Below, piece after piece: positions 21,843-36,300 of a stretch of 64,000 nt of DNA; the stretch's first letter is position 1; each line of letters begins with the position of its first letter. The stretch spans positions 62,216,370 through 62,280,369 of the forward strand of contig CM049307.1 in the NCBI GenBank assembly GCA_026874595.1. Reading direction: 5' to 3'. The notes under the pieces are model-generated. The model saw only the letters and a list, made by a program, of their open reading frames with translations. It searched no databases and was not told the origin of the DNA. Origin of the DNA: Sipunculus nudus (lineage: Eukaryota > Annelida > Sipuncula > Golfingiida > Sipunculidae). A program made the translations under genes and the position numbers.

Positions 21843-22378
21843 AACCACTAACAATTCCCCCCCCCCCCAAAAAAAACCCCAGAAAATCAATCCCTAAAAG
21901 AGGTTATGTGTACAGTCATGCTTGCTCTTATATCTGTGCAATCAGAATCTCAAAAGTTACCAATGATTGTCAGTAAATTATGGACACATGGGATAGGATC
22001 AATGGAATGATTGCTAGAAGTGTGACTATGCTTAGGGGAGGACTGTTCTTATTTTTGTTCCAAACCCATACAGTTTAGTCAGTTTGTTAGGTTAAACAAT
22101 ATTTAAAAAAAATTTTATATGAAATTCAATTAAATTAAGTTTCAGCATCATCTGGGTATTTGTTATCTGATTGTTCAGATTAAGTGAAAATGATGATTGG
22201 GACCAAACATGAGTGTTCTCTGGTTTGTGAGTGGAGAAAACAACAAAGCAGATGTTTTAATTTTATGAGTTTTAATTGATCCATGTACAAACATGAGAGA
22301 TATGAACACCTGTGGTGAGACAAACCAAGTCTATTCTCAATGTCTCATAACCTTGAGCAACTTATTGCACACAATCTC
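21843..22378. other. no gene seen
   Basis: A short C-run and A-run lie at 21857-21877; otherwise unremarkable. Confidence 0.5.
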
Positions 22379-22572
22379 TCCAGCTGTGGCCTACATGACA
22401 AAACTTTATCAAACTGTGACCTGCATGTCCCATCTGTGACCTCAGGACCCAGCTAGATCCGGCTATGACCTGTCTGACACAGCCTGACCTGCATGACCAG
22501 GCTGATCCAGCTGTGACCTGTATGGCCAAGCTAGATCCAGCTGTGACCTGCATGACCCAGCTGTGACCTGTT
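22379..22572. repeat. degenerate minisatellite (GATCCAGCTGTGACCTGCATG-like)
   Basis: About seven diverged copies of CCAGCTGTGACCTGCATGAC with variable spacing; a 63-codon ORF here is repeat-derived. Confidence 0.75.
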
Positions 22573-23016
22573 CTGTGCTGAACAGGCTGACAACTGGAAC
22601 TTTACATCCATTTTATATATGAGTATAGATCAATAAATATGCTGATATTTACAGTGCTTTAATTATCAGGTGCAGGAATAAGGGGAATATATCTACCACT
22701 GATGAAGCTATCACAGTTCTGTATCAATGAGATAAAATGGTTTCTCCACCTCTGAAGGTACTGATTCAATGGCCTCTAATAAAACTTGTTATGATGCTTT
22801 TCAAATGCATCTACAGAATGACAGTTTAATAATTGGGTAAACTTGCCATTTCCAAGATGCATAGTACATTCACTTCATAGTTAATTCATTTTCTATAAGC
22901 CTTTATAAATCATATTTTCAATTAACCAATTGTTGTAATGTGCTGCTTCCTTATACTTTTTTCCATTACCAAACAAGGTGAACAAAATATTGGTTTGACT
23001 TATCTTAAATGGTTTC

Positions 23017-23022
23017 TTTATT
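23017..23022 (-). terminator. candidate polyadenylation signal AATAAA
   Basis: First canonical AATAAA on the minus strand downstream of the stop codon, about 525 bp past it. It would give a 3' UTR of roughly 0.55 kb. Read from sequence only; weaker ATTAAA variants lie further on. Confidence 0.45.
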
Positions 23023-23545
23023 AAATAACTGGAAAAGTTTGTTTCTTATAACTGTTACCACAGAAGGAAACATGTAATTTTCTGTGATACCTCTCAAGTA
23101 CACTGATTCTTCACAAATCTTTTTCTGATTTCAAAATAAATGAAGTATCAAAGTCAGGGAAGGTCTGTGAAGGACTGTAAACTACATGCTGTGAAAAAAA
23201 ATAAGTTGAAAAGTGACAAGTGTTATTTCCTAAATATGTAAAATTTCCTAAATGCGAATAACTCCAATCATAGGAAGCTAAGGTATTGCTGTACAAAGTA
23301 TTGTAAGTGGAAAACACTGAGGTGTTATGGCACATGATTTTTATGAAATTCTGCACCTGGTGTACTAATTCATAATACATCTGCAGTTTCAATTATTTGG
23401 AGTCTTTTCTGCTCATGGCAGCACTGTGTACGTGTTAGTATGACACACGTGAGATTCGCTGTGTTGCAAGTCTATGGCAAGAAAAGGTCATAGAACAAGT
23501 CTATGATGTCTGCACCTTTGGGTCAAGGATTAAGAGGTCAAGCTT

Positions 23546-24316
23546 TTACACTGTGGTCACATGACCCTGTTCGATGGCTGCAAGGAGATTCGTTCTAAGG
23601 CGAACAAAAAGACGGCCTTTGGTCCATGGGTTTTGCAGTTGCAATGGTTGGTAGTCATCTCTAAGAACACGTTCCCGTGCTCCGATTACTGCTACCAAAC
23701 AGAAGTCCTCTAACTGCTCCTCCGAATAAAATGGTCCTCTAAGCCCTTTCATTAACACTGCTTTGTTTAAATGCTGAACTACCAAATTCACAACTTCACG
23801 CGATGTTGTACGAGGAGTCACATGCAGTTTGACACTTGTACCTTTGGAAAGCCCTGTATCATATGCAGCATAAACTCTCAGTATCCCAGGTTGCATTGCT
23901 CTCCGTGTCCATACATCAGAGTCACTTTTCTCTGCAGGATTGGAATGTTCCGGTCTTTCTGTGTTGTCCTGTTGGGCAGTGGCACACTGACTATCAGCTG
24001 TCGTATCACAAAGGTTGCTATGGAAATTATGGTCACCAGAGCTACGGTCACTATGGTAACCCATGTCACTGTTTGTACTCACACCACTGTTGCTGTCAAT
24101 ATCTTTGCGGTCCATTTGTGGTGAGTCACTAGGAGACGGAGGTGGGGCATATAGTATACCAAGAGGGATACCTCCCCGAACATTTTTGTCCCTGGCATAA
24201 GTGATAATGTCCAATGTCCACCGCATATCTCTCCATGCATCGTCAAACTCTTTTTGAAACTGCTGCAGTTGTTCTAGTCTTTCTTTGGCTACCCCAATTT
24301 CTTCTGTTGAAAATGC
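23546..24316 (-). CDS. ANKFN1: ANKFN1-like terminal coding exon with Ras-association domain
   Basis: 771-bp last coding exon: 256 residues and TAA at 23548-23546. First a helical segment (VAKERLEQLQQFQKEFDDAW), then PLGILYAPPPSPSDSP, a Ser/Asp-rich disordered stretch (GVSTNSDMGYHSDRSS), and from about exon residue 144 the RA domain: GILRVYAAYDTGLSKGTSVK, LHVTPRTTSREVV, FCLVAVIGARERVLRDDYQP and LFVRLR. RA domains are ubiquitin-like folds that can bind Ras-family GTPases; binding here is not demonstrated. The chain ends GHVTTV, matching a class I PDZ ligand (S/T-x-hydrophobic). Confidence 0.96.
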   Translation of the reverse strand, partial: AFSTEEIGVAKERLEQLQQFQKEFDDAWRDMRWTLDIITYARDKNVRGGIPLGILYAPPPSPSDSPQMDRKDIDSNSGVSTNSDMGYHSDRSSGDHNFHSNLCDTTADSQCATAQQDNTERPEHSNPAEKSDSDVWTRRAMQPGILRVYAAYDTGLSKGTSVKLHVTPRTTSREVVNLVVQHLNKAVLMKGLRGPFYSEEQLEDFCLVAVIGARERVLRDDYQPLQLQNPWTKGRLFVRLRTNLLAAIEQGHVTTV

Positions 24317-27300
24317 CTGGAATAAACAATTAGTAAGTGTAATTCTTATAAAGCAAATTAATCATATGCTGTTATACATGATTAAACATATCACATAATA
24401 TTTTTATATAAAAAAAATTTACCATTTATGACCATGATAAATTTTTCCTTGACATCTTTAGATTTTTTTGGTCCGAAAAAGCACTAGAATTGTCTCATAT
24501 TTTATTTGATAATTTAAAACTGAGATACAAATCAAAACCTGCATAACATTCTCAATGTTAAAAAAGTTCTCAATGGGTATTAAAACATAGTCACATTTGA
24601 CTTTTACTGGCAGAACTGAGCTTAACTATGTTTAAGCCCAGTCTGAAGAATGGACTTGATTCTCACCTCACGATGAGCTTGCTGTGCTAGTTGAAGATCC
24701 ATTTCTAATATGGCAGAGATGCGAGCACACCGTGTGATGAAGTCATACTGGTACGTGCTCATATGAACTGAAAGAAAGAACAGGTTTTATTAGATACATT
24801 GCATACACTCTAGAAGCATACAAAAACTTTACATTAGGAAATCTGCATGATACTGCTACTAAAATAACTGATGGTTGAATAATCTGATGTTTTTGAATAA
24901 TAAACCTGGGTATTGTATCTGGTGCATAACATTTAAATATATATCAATAATTGCACCATAATGGAGAAGACAAAACATTAAAAAGGTTTACTTTATTTGA
25001 GCTTGTTTCCAGGTTGGAACCAAAGAGGTATAAGAATCGATACAGCTATTTATCCCAAAACATCAGCTGATTTCCTATACACCATTGATATCCTAATAAT
25101 AAAGATATCCTATAAAATCTACTGACATCCTCATACATTTACTGTTATCTTAATACTTCTACAGATATCCTACAACATCTACTGATAACCTACAACATCT
25201 AGTTATATTCTACAATATCCACTGATATCCTGTATCATCTACTGATATCTAAATACATCTACTGAAATCATACTTAATCTACTGATATCCTAAAACATCT
25301 ATAGATATTTAAATACTTACTCATTTCAAAGACCTGTACTGGCAGTGAGATGAAGTTTGGCTTTTCTGTGATTTCTTCTGTGTGACCTGGAACCAGACAT
25401 ACACTCTCCACAGGTGGCACCAGTAGTATGAAAGAAACATCCTCACTAAGTTCAATGACCTCGACATCGTACAACCGGTGACTGACAGCCTCATCATCTG
25501 ATATACCTGAAATGATTAAAACAATCTCTGATTAGATATCAGTAACAATCTCTGATTACTTAGAAGTATTTTTTTGTACCAGTCACAAAAATATCCCACC
25601 AAAAGCATGAATCATTGATTGAAAGTTGACTTCACACAAGATCATGGACATAATTGTATCAAATAATAAATTAACATTGTCTTACATGGCCTCCTTAACA
25701 ATTTACAAAATTTCTTTTTTGCAAATCTTTTTTTACTTCCTGTCCAAAAATATCAAAAGCATATGTAATTGTTCATTGCAATGAAGAAGTAAACCATTAA
25801 CTTAAATTGTGTATTGCTATTTTACACTTCCTCATTTTGCAAAAAGAATTTTTATAATATTATTTTCATGAGTTTTTAATTACTTATTATCATAGATATG
25901 AGTTTAGCTTGCATTTATTAATAATATAATAAATCATGAAGTACTGAATGATATTTATCATCTCATACCAAAGAAAATATAAGCATGCACTCTTATACAG
26001 AAACATAACATATCAAACTTAGAAAATGATGACAAAATAACAAATCCATTTCCTGCTAATAATTTAATGACCAAGAAAATAAGCTCTGGACTACCAAAGG
26101 CATTTGCAATAACTGTGCCACACACTGACAAATAAACTGACACTGATAAATGTGTTTACCGCCCGGACAGCACCTAGCTAGCTGGTTCAGGACACTGCTC
26201 CCAGCCTGTTGACAGCACCGAAGCTGATAACTTAAGCCAGCTAATTGTAACCAATGTGATGGGGGGGGGGGGGGGGGGGGACAACAGATCTATTACTGCT
26301 GGAGGTGGACATTTCAAATTGGGATTGTCAGATATGAATGGATTCTGTCCTCCCACGTGGTATTCAACTCTGCTCCGCTTAACACCCGGGGAGGACATGA
26401 ACCTCACTAAACATGGATCAATCAATGAATAGCTCTGATTCCTGGTAATGGATTGACAATATTCCAATGGATCCATTTCTGTGTACTTCCTTTAAGGTTG
26501 TGAAATCTTCAACATCAGGTTTCATAAAAAATATTTTCTTAATGATACATTGAGAGAAGTGACAGTATCCTTACAATTATACACACACTAGCTGTCAATG
26601 TCTTGTTGTGGAAAATCATGGAATTAATTGCTGTCACATTACCCTTCCAGTTACAAGTCACAGCTTGTTGAAGTAACAAAAACCTACAGAATCATTCTTA
26701 AAAACCATCTTGCAACAAGACTATTTCAATGGAGGCTCTACTACCAAAATTGGTACTGATATGACTACTACACTCAAAGGAACTGCTGAAATATTTAACC
26801 CACATTGCTGATATATTTTTTTGTATGCACTACATTCTAAAAATGTTATTTTCAACAATCTTACCTAGGCTATCTAGAAGCTTCTTGCTAGCTTTGACAA
26901 GGTCTTTTTGTAATGTATTCTGTTCGTCTGAAGGCTTAGTGGCATTATCGCTCATTCCTAAACTCTGCAGCCATTCCCATTCTTCTCTAGAAAAGAATAT
27001 ATAAAAATATTAAATTAGAGAATGTCTTAAAATTTGAACATTTTATTTATGACTATCACACATTCTTACTTTCTTAACATTATTATATACTTATCCCAGG
27101 TATACTTATCATGGAAAAGAAATTTTAAATTTCTTTAGTACTGTATGTGACAGAAATAAATCATTTGTTATATAGGAAAGCTTTCACTGCCTAAATAAAC
27201 GTTTAAATCTCCATTTTGAACAGAAATTTAAATAATTCTCTTAATACTTTAACAAGATAAGACTTAAACTATCTTAAATATCCATAGGCTTAACTACATA

Positions 27301-30300
27301 TTATTAATAAATGAATGTATATATTCAAGCTATAAAAATAACTCTACATCATATAAATTGTGCAATATACAATAGTTAATCTTCATATTTTCAGTATATT
27401 GCTTACTTTGAGACATGTGGAGATTCCCTGACTCTTGTGTGTGGCAGTACGTTGGGCATTCTCTTTGGCACTAAGACACGGATAAGGTCCACTGAACTCT
27501 TCAGCTTCAGGTATCCCAGGTACAACCCACGAGGCAGGCTGACTGAGCTGGTCTGATGGTAAAGCAGCATCTCCTGAAGGTCAACAAAAGGTCAAGGTCA
27601 AGCAAAAGACACTCAAGATCAGTGGTAAAGACATGGATTTTTTCTAACCAATGCATGACATGTGATTTCATATTTCTGCTAAAACTTTGCACACTAAGCC
27701 TTTGAATAAAAGATTACCTATTTTTAAGAAGATAGTACAGGAACCATTCTTTAATTCTGAGATATGAAAACAAAATTATAATAATAAGTAATCTATTCTA
27801 CATAACAGAAAATTGAAATTTACATTCCTTCTGAAGGGATAATTGAAGAAGCTATATTTAATGGCATTCAACTTGAAGTACAGCTCTAGAAACTTTCTTT
27901 TCTTACAAAATTTTCATTGTATATCTATCATTTTTTTGGTGTTCCCTTAGTAAACTTTTCATGTTATAGTGTTAAGCAATAATTAAGTGAATCTTCATCA
28001 TTATGGCATGGGGCCAATCGATATTATCACAAAAAAGGTACTCATGCAGATATTTCCATTAGTCATGTATAATGACTATCTCACTAACAGTACCGCAGAA
28101 AATGAGACAAGTACCTTGAGACTGTTGAGCAATATCTCTGCAGCAGAAGTAGAATCTGTGTTGGCCGCAGCTTTACGCTGAGCTTTGCTAATCGGGACCC
28201 ATTTGACGTGAGTTGTGTTGACTGATTTGGCCTCAGAAATATAATTTATGGTCGTTAACACTATGCTGCCATTTGCATCTTTGGTAGGTTTGTAGTAGAA
28301 CTGCCCCAAGTCTTGTACACCTAATGCCGACTGCAGAAGACAGAGAAAATTGGTATAGTTTTTTTTAATATTTTTAAATAACGATGTGTACAATATTATA
28401 TTACAAAAAGTTTTTTTCCACATTTTAATGAAAATTTGGTAGAAATATAATTCCTTATTCCGGAATTGACAAAATGAGTGTATGGATATATTAATACACA
28501 GATCTCTGAACATGAGAATATCTTCACCTTATAAAGAGTAATAAACAAGTCTATTGGTCTCCATTAATTATGAAACTATATGTAACTAGGTGTCTTGTGT
28601 GTATTATAAAACAAACCGAACTATGGTCAAGTATATAACAAAAAAAAATTGGAAGATTTAGTCATATTACTTATATTATATATAAGTATATAAGTATATA
28701 GGCATATTTTAGAGCTTCTAATTTTGAAAGGCTGGATAAAAAAATATATTATTATATATTATTATATAAACAACTATATTTAACATTCTATGTCACATAA
28801 AATGAAAAAAAAATATACTAACCTGCATGAGAGCCGCGGCCTGAAGCAATTTGCTGCGGAACTCTGATGAACAAGTAGAACTCTTGTCCATGTCCTTCCG
28901 TAATGACTTGACATCTTCCCAGTTGCAGGCAACCTGACATAACAAGTTGGACACTCATTGAGCATTGCAGAATATTGAATTTTTTTTATAATATTTTATA
29001 ATAAACAAAGGTCTAGAGGCACAAATAGTCCCCCGCCATATTTTTAACTAGGAAAGTGTGGCATCAGTGATGGGGCAGGATGGATGGACTAACAGAAGCA
29101 GACCATTTAAATATTCCTCCGTCCTTTGGACAGTGGGGGACAACAATACATTTCAAAGAATACTAACATATTACTTACAAAGATATAATTGTCAGATTTT
29201 AAATAATGACATAAAATGGTCAAATTATTTTCTGAAGAAATAAACATTCTTAATTATGATCAAATTCTGCTGGTATAATTTACTATGATTATAATAATTA
29301 TACAGTTCATTTAAAACAAATATAAATGTACTACTGAAATTTTATAATAAATCATATTTTGTATATGCTTAGACACTAGCTGTACCTTCATCAGCCAATG
29401 AAAGTCAGTATGGAGACTGGCACTTGAAAAATTTTCATCCACCTCCATGATGGGAAGGTTGTCCTCGTTGGTGACTAGAATACGATCTTCATTGTACAGC
29501 AAGCATGAGAGGTAAACTCCCCTGTAACAATCAAATTAATACATTAATAAATGCTTTAATTGTGGAACTAGATAGCAAGTTCATTAGCAAGTGGAATACA
29601 ATGTCAGTGTTTTTTTTTGTTCTAGATTATTCACATATCAGAAAGCTGAAACATGAGAACAAAGTAACTAATACTGGTTTTTCTCATCCTTGAATACTGG
29701 AAACATGAAAATGACATAAACGAGGAATCTAGACATCAACTTTTGATGGTAAACAGGACATTTTTCTGACAGAAATTGATACAAATGACATATTACTAAT
29801 AAATTGGTTTCTAAATAAAGACTTCACATGTATGAACCCCTATGATATGTGGCAGGTTAGAAATAAGCCATCAAAAAGTGAAGCATATTAAGATTTGAGT
29901 GTTCAATTATGTTTAGTGTCCATTTGTGCAAAAGCAAAACAAAAATAATAAAATAAATTTAGCTCAGGCATTGTATTCATCCTATAAATAGAAAACCTTT
30001 TACCTGAACTCATACCTGAATTATGAAAGCTTATATCTGATATATTTATCACAGGAAATTCTTATTTAGAAATAAATATATAACCCTGAAAGTCTGACCA
30101 TGAAATTAATACTGTCAGGCCAATTTCTGATTTCATATTTCAGAAACACGTCAGCTTGAAATCTAATTTACAACATAATGTAACAGAAATCCAGACAAAT
30201 TTCCAGGACATGCACCTTAAAAAGAAACTAATGAGAGAAGAAAGCCCCTCAAAATGACAAATTCCTTGTTAACAACTCACAGACAGTTTCTCTAAGCCTA

Positions 30301-33300
30301 TTTGTGGGCTCATCTCATAAATGGCTCAGCTGGATTTAAAGGGTTTTTATGTCTTTGAAAATTCACACAAGATTCATCTGTAGTTATCTAGTTGCGTTAC
30401 CTTGAACCCTGTTTACAATCCTAATGTAAGGAATAAAGTTTACAGTTAACTGACCAATTTGACAGATGTTATGGCACATGCTGCTAGGGTTTTCCTGGTG
30501 TCAGGGCATGCACCACCTTTTAATATGAGGCCTTTGGGACTGACATTCCATTTGACAGCATGGATCCGTCCTGGTGTTAGGATCAATACATGGTTTAACG
30601 GAGGGACACGACAGATTAGATAGAGGTGATAAACTCATCTAACACACCCCGAAACGACACTTTGAGACCAGTCTTCAGTCACTGCTTAATGGTTACTTGT
30701 GAGATAACAGGTCTCTCTTGGGAATATAGACCCTTTCATAGAGAAAAACAACAACACCAACTAACAAGCTGAGGTCACTGGGTGCAAATAACACCTGAGG
30801 CCTAAGTACTGGATTTCATTTTCAACCAAGGCTACTTCAAGACATGTTGATTATACATAAATTGGTCATTTATGGATAGGTAAATGTTGAGAATAGCAGC
30901 TAAAGCACAAAAAGAAAACAGATACTTTGCACAGAAATAAAATGATATCAAATAAACAAGATAGGACTATGAAACAGACCTGATATGAAAACAAGCTTTT
31001 CAATTCTAGAAAAGAAATTAGTTATAAAAGCCCTCCCATATGAATAAGGCCTTTCAACTATCAAGTGTATTTGCAAACTGGTCTCAAAGTGCCTTCATTT
31101 GACGTCACGCTTATTTGGATATACTGAACATTAATCTCTTGGGTGACAGCTGTCAGCCATATTATTTCTATGTTCCACAAAGCCGCCTTGAGAGTGGTTT
31201 GTTACTAGCAGCACGATTTGAAAGGCACAATACCAGTGAAAGCAGGCTCTAAACATGTTGACACGAAGGATATATAGCTGAAACATCCTTGTTATAATAT
31301 GAGAAGCTTGTTTGTTATTCTGGTTGCCATAGGCAACCAGTTTTGCACAAAGCCCGCATGATATTGGCAGTCAAGAAGGTAACGATAGTTCTGACACACG
31401 ACTATATGTCATATGAATACTGTACTGGTCGTCTCTGACGTACAATAGGCAGATACATGTCTGACTGTGAAGGAGCTTTATTATAAGGTTATGGGTAGAG
31501 AAGGGTTGGTACATACAGTCATAACAGCACAACAGGGGTTTTATGGCCTGTTCAAAAGCAAATGAGTTATAATACAATACACGTCTCATTTTGGTTGTTA
31601 CCACATCCTGGTCATGTGTCATTTGTGGATTCCTAGGCAACCAACAATATAGTCACTCCCCGATTATGTCATCACATGGTTGCATCAACCATTAATAATG
31701 GACAAATATGATAAATGATTCCTGCCTGGTCCATCCATATAACACACCACAAACACAAACCCACCAAAAATATATACAAGATCTCAAGAACTTTTATAAT
31801 ATTTGTTTTTAATTTTTCTTTTATATATCTGTATTCAAAGATTTAAACAAATTTTACCAAAGCTGAATTAATAGGGAAAAATTAAAAGTCTGTTTTAAAG
31901 ATATACTAAATCTTCCAAAAGTAATGGTTCACAAAAAATATCAAAAGATAACACGAATGCTGCAAATTATATCTACCTTTTGAGGGTCTTCTGAAACTTT
32001 GGAGCAGAGGAGAAGAGATTTTTTATGCTTTTCCTCATGTTTGAGCGCCTTGGGTGTAACGGAGAAGTTGCACCAACTGCACTTGTGTCCCTGATTTCTG
32101 AAGCTGTTGCAGGCCTTGAGTTTTTTATATTTGTGAATAAATTATTTAGAATTTCACATACTCCGTTCCCCCTTGCCTTAACACCATCTACTTCTCTCCA
32201 TGCTACAAACAAAGAAAAGAAATTATCACATATGATTGTAATTGAGAATCATATTATTTTTAAACTGAGACATTGCTCATGATGATAGATTTCTCAATGG
32301 AATTATTTTAATTATTTATTAAATTCATGATTTTTAAGTCTTTAAAACTAAATCTTTATGTCATTATAAAATATTTCTGCACACAAATTTTTTAGTCTAC
32401 AAAATATTACGAGAAAATTCACTTATAATATATATTTATTTATAATGGTAATAATGCTTAAGCTTTTAAAAGAGTACAATGTAAGGTTTTCAATAAAAAA
32501 ACACAGCTTACATGATGGAACAGCATAACCTGGATTAGCCATTACACTGTCTCCAAAGCCTTTAATGTTCCATGCCCGAACCCTGACGTAATAAGCATTC
32601 CCTTGAACTAGGTCTGGGATCTCGTAGTACATGTAACGAACATCTTCGATGATCTGTTCACCTGCCAGTGGCTCAAAGTCTTCAAAACAGCTCCATTCAA
32701 CTGAAACAAATGGAAAAAATGATAATTATAAAACTGTGGAGAAAAGGTAAATCTATTTATAGCAAATATTACTATATATAGAAAACTAAAGGTTAAAATT
32801 TTGTGAGTGGGATTCGATATTAATATCCCTGATAAACCCAGCTGATAGGGGTTCCTCACAACAATAAGAAATTTTATATGGAAAACAGAAAATTTATATC
32901 TTGTTATATTTATTTTATTTCAGAGCTTGACGAGTATGACTTTTTCAACTTCCCCTGAGGTGAGAGATCATGGTTACATTTGTCTAATTAACTCTGCCGT
33001 CCCAACAGCTGATCAGTATTGCATTCCTACTTCTGACTACAGATGTGAACAGAATGACTGAAATCTGATCCATATCACTGATAGGAAAGCAGGTCCTTCA
33101 TAAATAACTCAAAGCAATGTGCCGTTGTATCTTGTTTCACTCTCTTAACAATATGATATAACGATGACGCAAGTCACTAGATTAACCATAAAAATAAGAA
33201 CTGAACCACTATTGTTAACCACAGCAAGTGAAGCACTAGTTATACAAAGCCCTTGTTTTATTGCCACACATATAAAACACACAAAGTCCTCTTGATAAAT

Positions 33301-36300
33301 GTTTCTATCTTTCCACCAGACAATGACTATCAAATACATTTTAATACATTAAGCACAAATTTGGTAAGTGACTGGTAATCTTTCCTGTATTAATTTTTGT
33401 TTTATGTTCCTAATAAACTGAATTGTTTTTACAGAATTCAGCAGCACAGAGTGGTGATCTCTGACAGCAAAATATTTATGCAATATCATAAAAAAACCAT
33501 ATATCCTCTAATTCAGATTATCAAGTCAAATGCCTGAACTGGTCTCCACATGACATGCTGAAAAATGAAATTAATCAACATGAAGTATTTACCTTTATAT
33601 CTGGTTACCATGGCACCGTTGTGGCTAGCTGGTTCATCAAACTTGACATAGAGGGAAGAGCTGCTCGCGACGGAGAGGCTCACATTCTTGGGCTGACCTG
33701 GTGGTTCTGTAATCAAAGAATAAACCAGAGGGTTTGAACATAATGCACTGCCTAGCTATATTTTCAAGTCTAGAGCCTATTCCTTCACACTTCACAGATT
33801 CTGAATAAACTGTGCATCACACATACTGGTGTGTCCACCAAGGCCATCATTTGGCTAAGGAGACATCTATTGTCAGCCAGATGTTCACATCCTCTGTACG
33901 AATCACTATGCGTGCAGAGTGATCTTCACACATAGCCTCCAGAACACATCCATCATTATAGGTCAGAGAAACCCGTAACACAGACCACATACTTTATAAA
34001 CCACCCTGCTCCTAAAAACACCAAATCCTAGTCACTTTTCCCAAGTAAACTAAATCTATTGCACAAGTCTTAGATCATTATGTTAGGAGTAAAACAAATC
34101 ATAATATCCTCTATAACAGAGTTCTTACATAAATTTTACAGTTTTTTAAAAAGTTATAATGAAAAAATTCTATAACTGGCAACAGAACTTACTGGCAAGA
34201 TCATATCCTGCCATCATCTTCTTGAAGAGCTTATGCCTGAATTCCCAATGGCTCAGCAACCGTTCATATTCCTGAAACAAAATAAAACTGGTCAGTACAC
34301 CGGAATAAGCACTAGTAGTTTTGATTACTCCATAAACCTCAGGAAGTATGGAATAAAACTTGTGTGGACACGCATTAAGTTGTTCACACTACATCAGTGA
34401 AACACACAGATCTGCAAAATCTAGAAGAAACAAACTCCTATATTCTCTCACTGATGAACAGCTAGCTAATACACTGGTTGTATGCCAATAAATTTTGGAA
34501 AATGGTAAGAATCTTTATTTTCGTAAGGTTTAGCTTTGAAAAAAAAAAGGAACCACACAGAGTTGTGTTTGATAACACAGCATATTTGGCCTCCTCACCA
34601 AATGATTTAACTGTAGCATTTTACAAAATAATATAGTTCAGTATTGGTAAAAATAGTTGAATACATACTGGCAAAAGACTGTAGCTAGATTTGGATTTCC
34701 TTCGTTTCATTTCACTTGCTGACGTGACAGTTAGCCTGAAGTGTGTACTCCTCTGTTTCAAACTAGAGACTGCTTATCCCACACATGGCGCACACTATAT
34801 ATATCTGTGGTTTATAATCCCCAAGCATGCACATCTGTAGGTCATGCAGTGGTCATGTCTACTCTTTTATCATGTACACCCTCCCCAGACAGAGGGGCCA
34901 GACATGGGCCCCTGGGTGTAATTAAGCTAATGAGTACTGGTTTGCTACTTCACAGGTGCCAGGCCATGGCTCAAGTGTTTGTATAAACCTGCTAGCCACA
35001 TGCTACTGACAACCTGTTCTATTGTGGCCACACCACAGGGGGTTACTCCTGTATAAACATTGACTTAAGTGATGTAACGACCTGACTGCTGACCTGTTAA
35101 TGGCAATATATTAGCACTGACATAACCATGCATATGATCCAACTGATGTACATATTGTACATATAATTATACATGAATTGATTACATGAGACAAAGTTAT
35201 TAAAAATAAAATGAAACAATTGATGTCAATAAGTGTAAATAAACATATATATCTCAAGTTTCACATAAATTAAGTAATAAGGTGAAATTATGTCAAAATG
35301 TATTATTATATCTTCACTTTAATTTAAAAAGGAAACAAATGGCTAAACTGAATCATTTTAACATAGATGAAAATGTTATTTCTTAAAATGATTAATATCA
35401 CGAAGGAGCTATGCGTTATTTGCCATTGTATATAATAACATAAACCTTCTCAATTTAATTAGTAACTGTTCATTATTCACTAGGTTGAAAGTCCTAAACA
35501 ACTGTAATTAAGCAATTCAACAGGATAAATTATAGAATGAAAATTCAGTCAAGAGGCACCTGAAAATCTTACCAAGGTGACATCTTTGACAGTTTGCTAG
35601 TACCTCAGTTGAATGCAGTATACACCATATATACAAATCCAGTGTTGTCAAATGTGTTATCCCTTAGGTAAACAAATGCCTGGCCAGCTGTTCAAGTGAA
35701 CAGTAGGTACACAAACTGACCACTGGTCAGTGGCAGTAACCTCAAGCACAGGACATTTTAATCCAATCAAAACTGGCTTTGAAAATCTCACTTGGGTTCA
35801 AAAGTGTGAGAAACTGTAATGAAACTTCTACAGAATAGGCAATCTGATTGGACAGTCAAGTAAATATGACAATTTGATTGGCTGAACTGACTTTACCTGG
35901 AAACAGCATCTTATGGACAGACACCTGTGGATAAACAGCAGAGATCTTGGCCACAGAGAGTCATCCAGTAATAGAACTAGCAATGCTAGTGCCCCAAGGA
36001 AACTGGGAACTTTAACAGTCCCACCCCTCGAGGAACTAATAACTACCTTACTGGCTGGCTAAGTGCCAAAAAGTCCTCTTGTGCTGGCTGTAAGTAACTG
36101 GTACACCATGTAATTGGTGTTTCCCAGTGTTGTACATTGCTTATGGCCTTCTGGGGCCCATAAAACCATAACACTTCATTATCACAATGTGTCCCGGCAC
36201 CTGACATTAATTACATATCAATCACCGCAACTTGTATATCTACAACATGTATATTCTAATTAATGTTGCTGCTATTAACAGGCTGACATATACACAATGT

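Noticed and set aside
23771-24132. Plus-strand and third-frame ORFs of 98-117 codons opposite the last exon
   Set aside because: Shadows of the RA-domain exon, whose minus-strand frame matches a known family.
26174-26476. 100-codon minus-strand ORF between two core exons of the ANKFN1-like gene
   Set aside because: Its reading frame does not fit the phase (G/GT) between the flanking exons from any visible acceptor, and it runs through a 20-base homopolymer. The flanking exons already join in frame without it.
31100-31107. Second full CRE palindrome in an intron
   Set aside because: No minus-strand TATA box or in-frame first exon follows; a plus-strand TATAAAAG nearby points the wrong way. 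Treated as chance.
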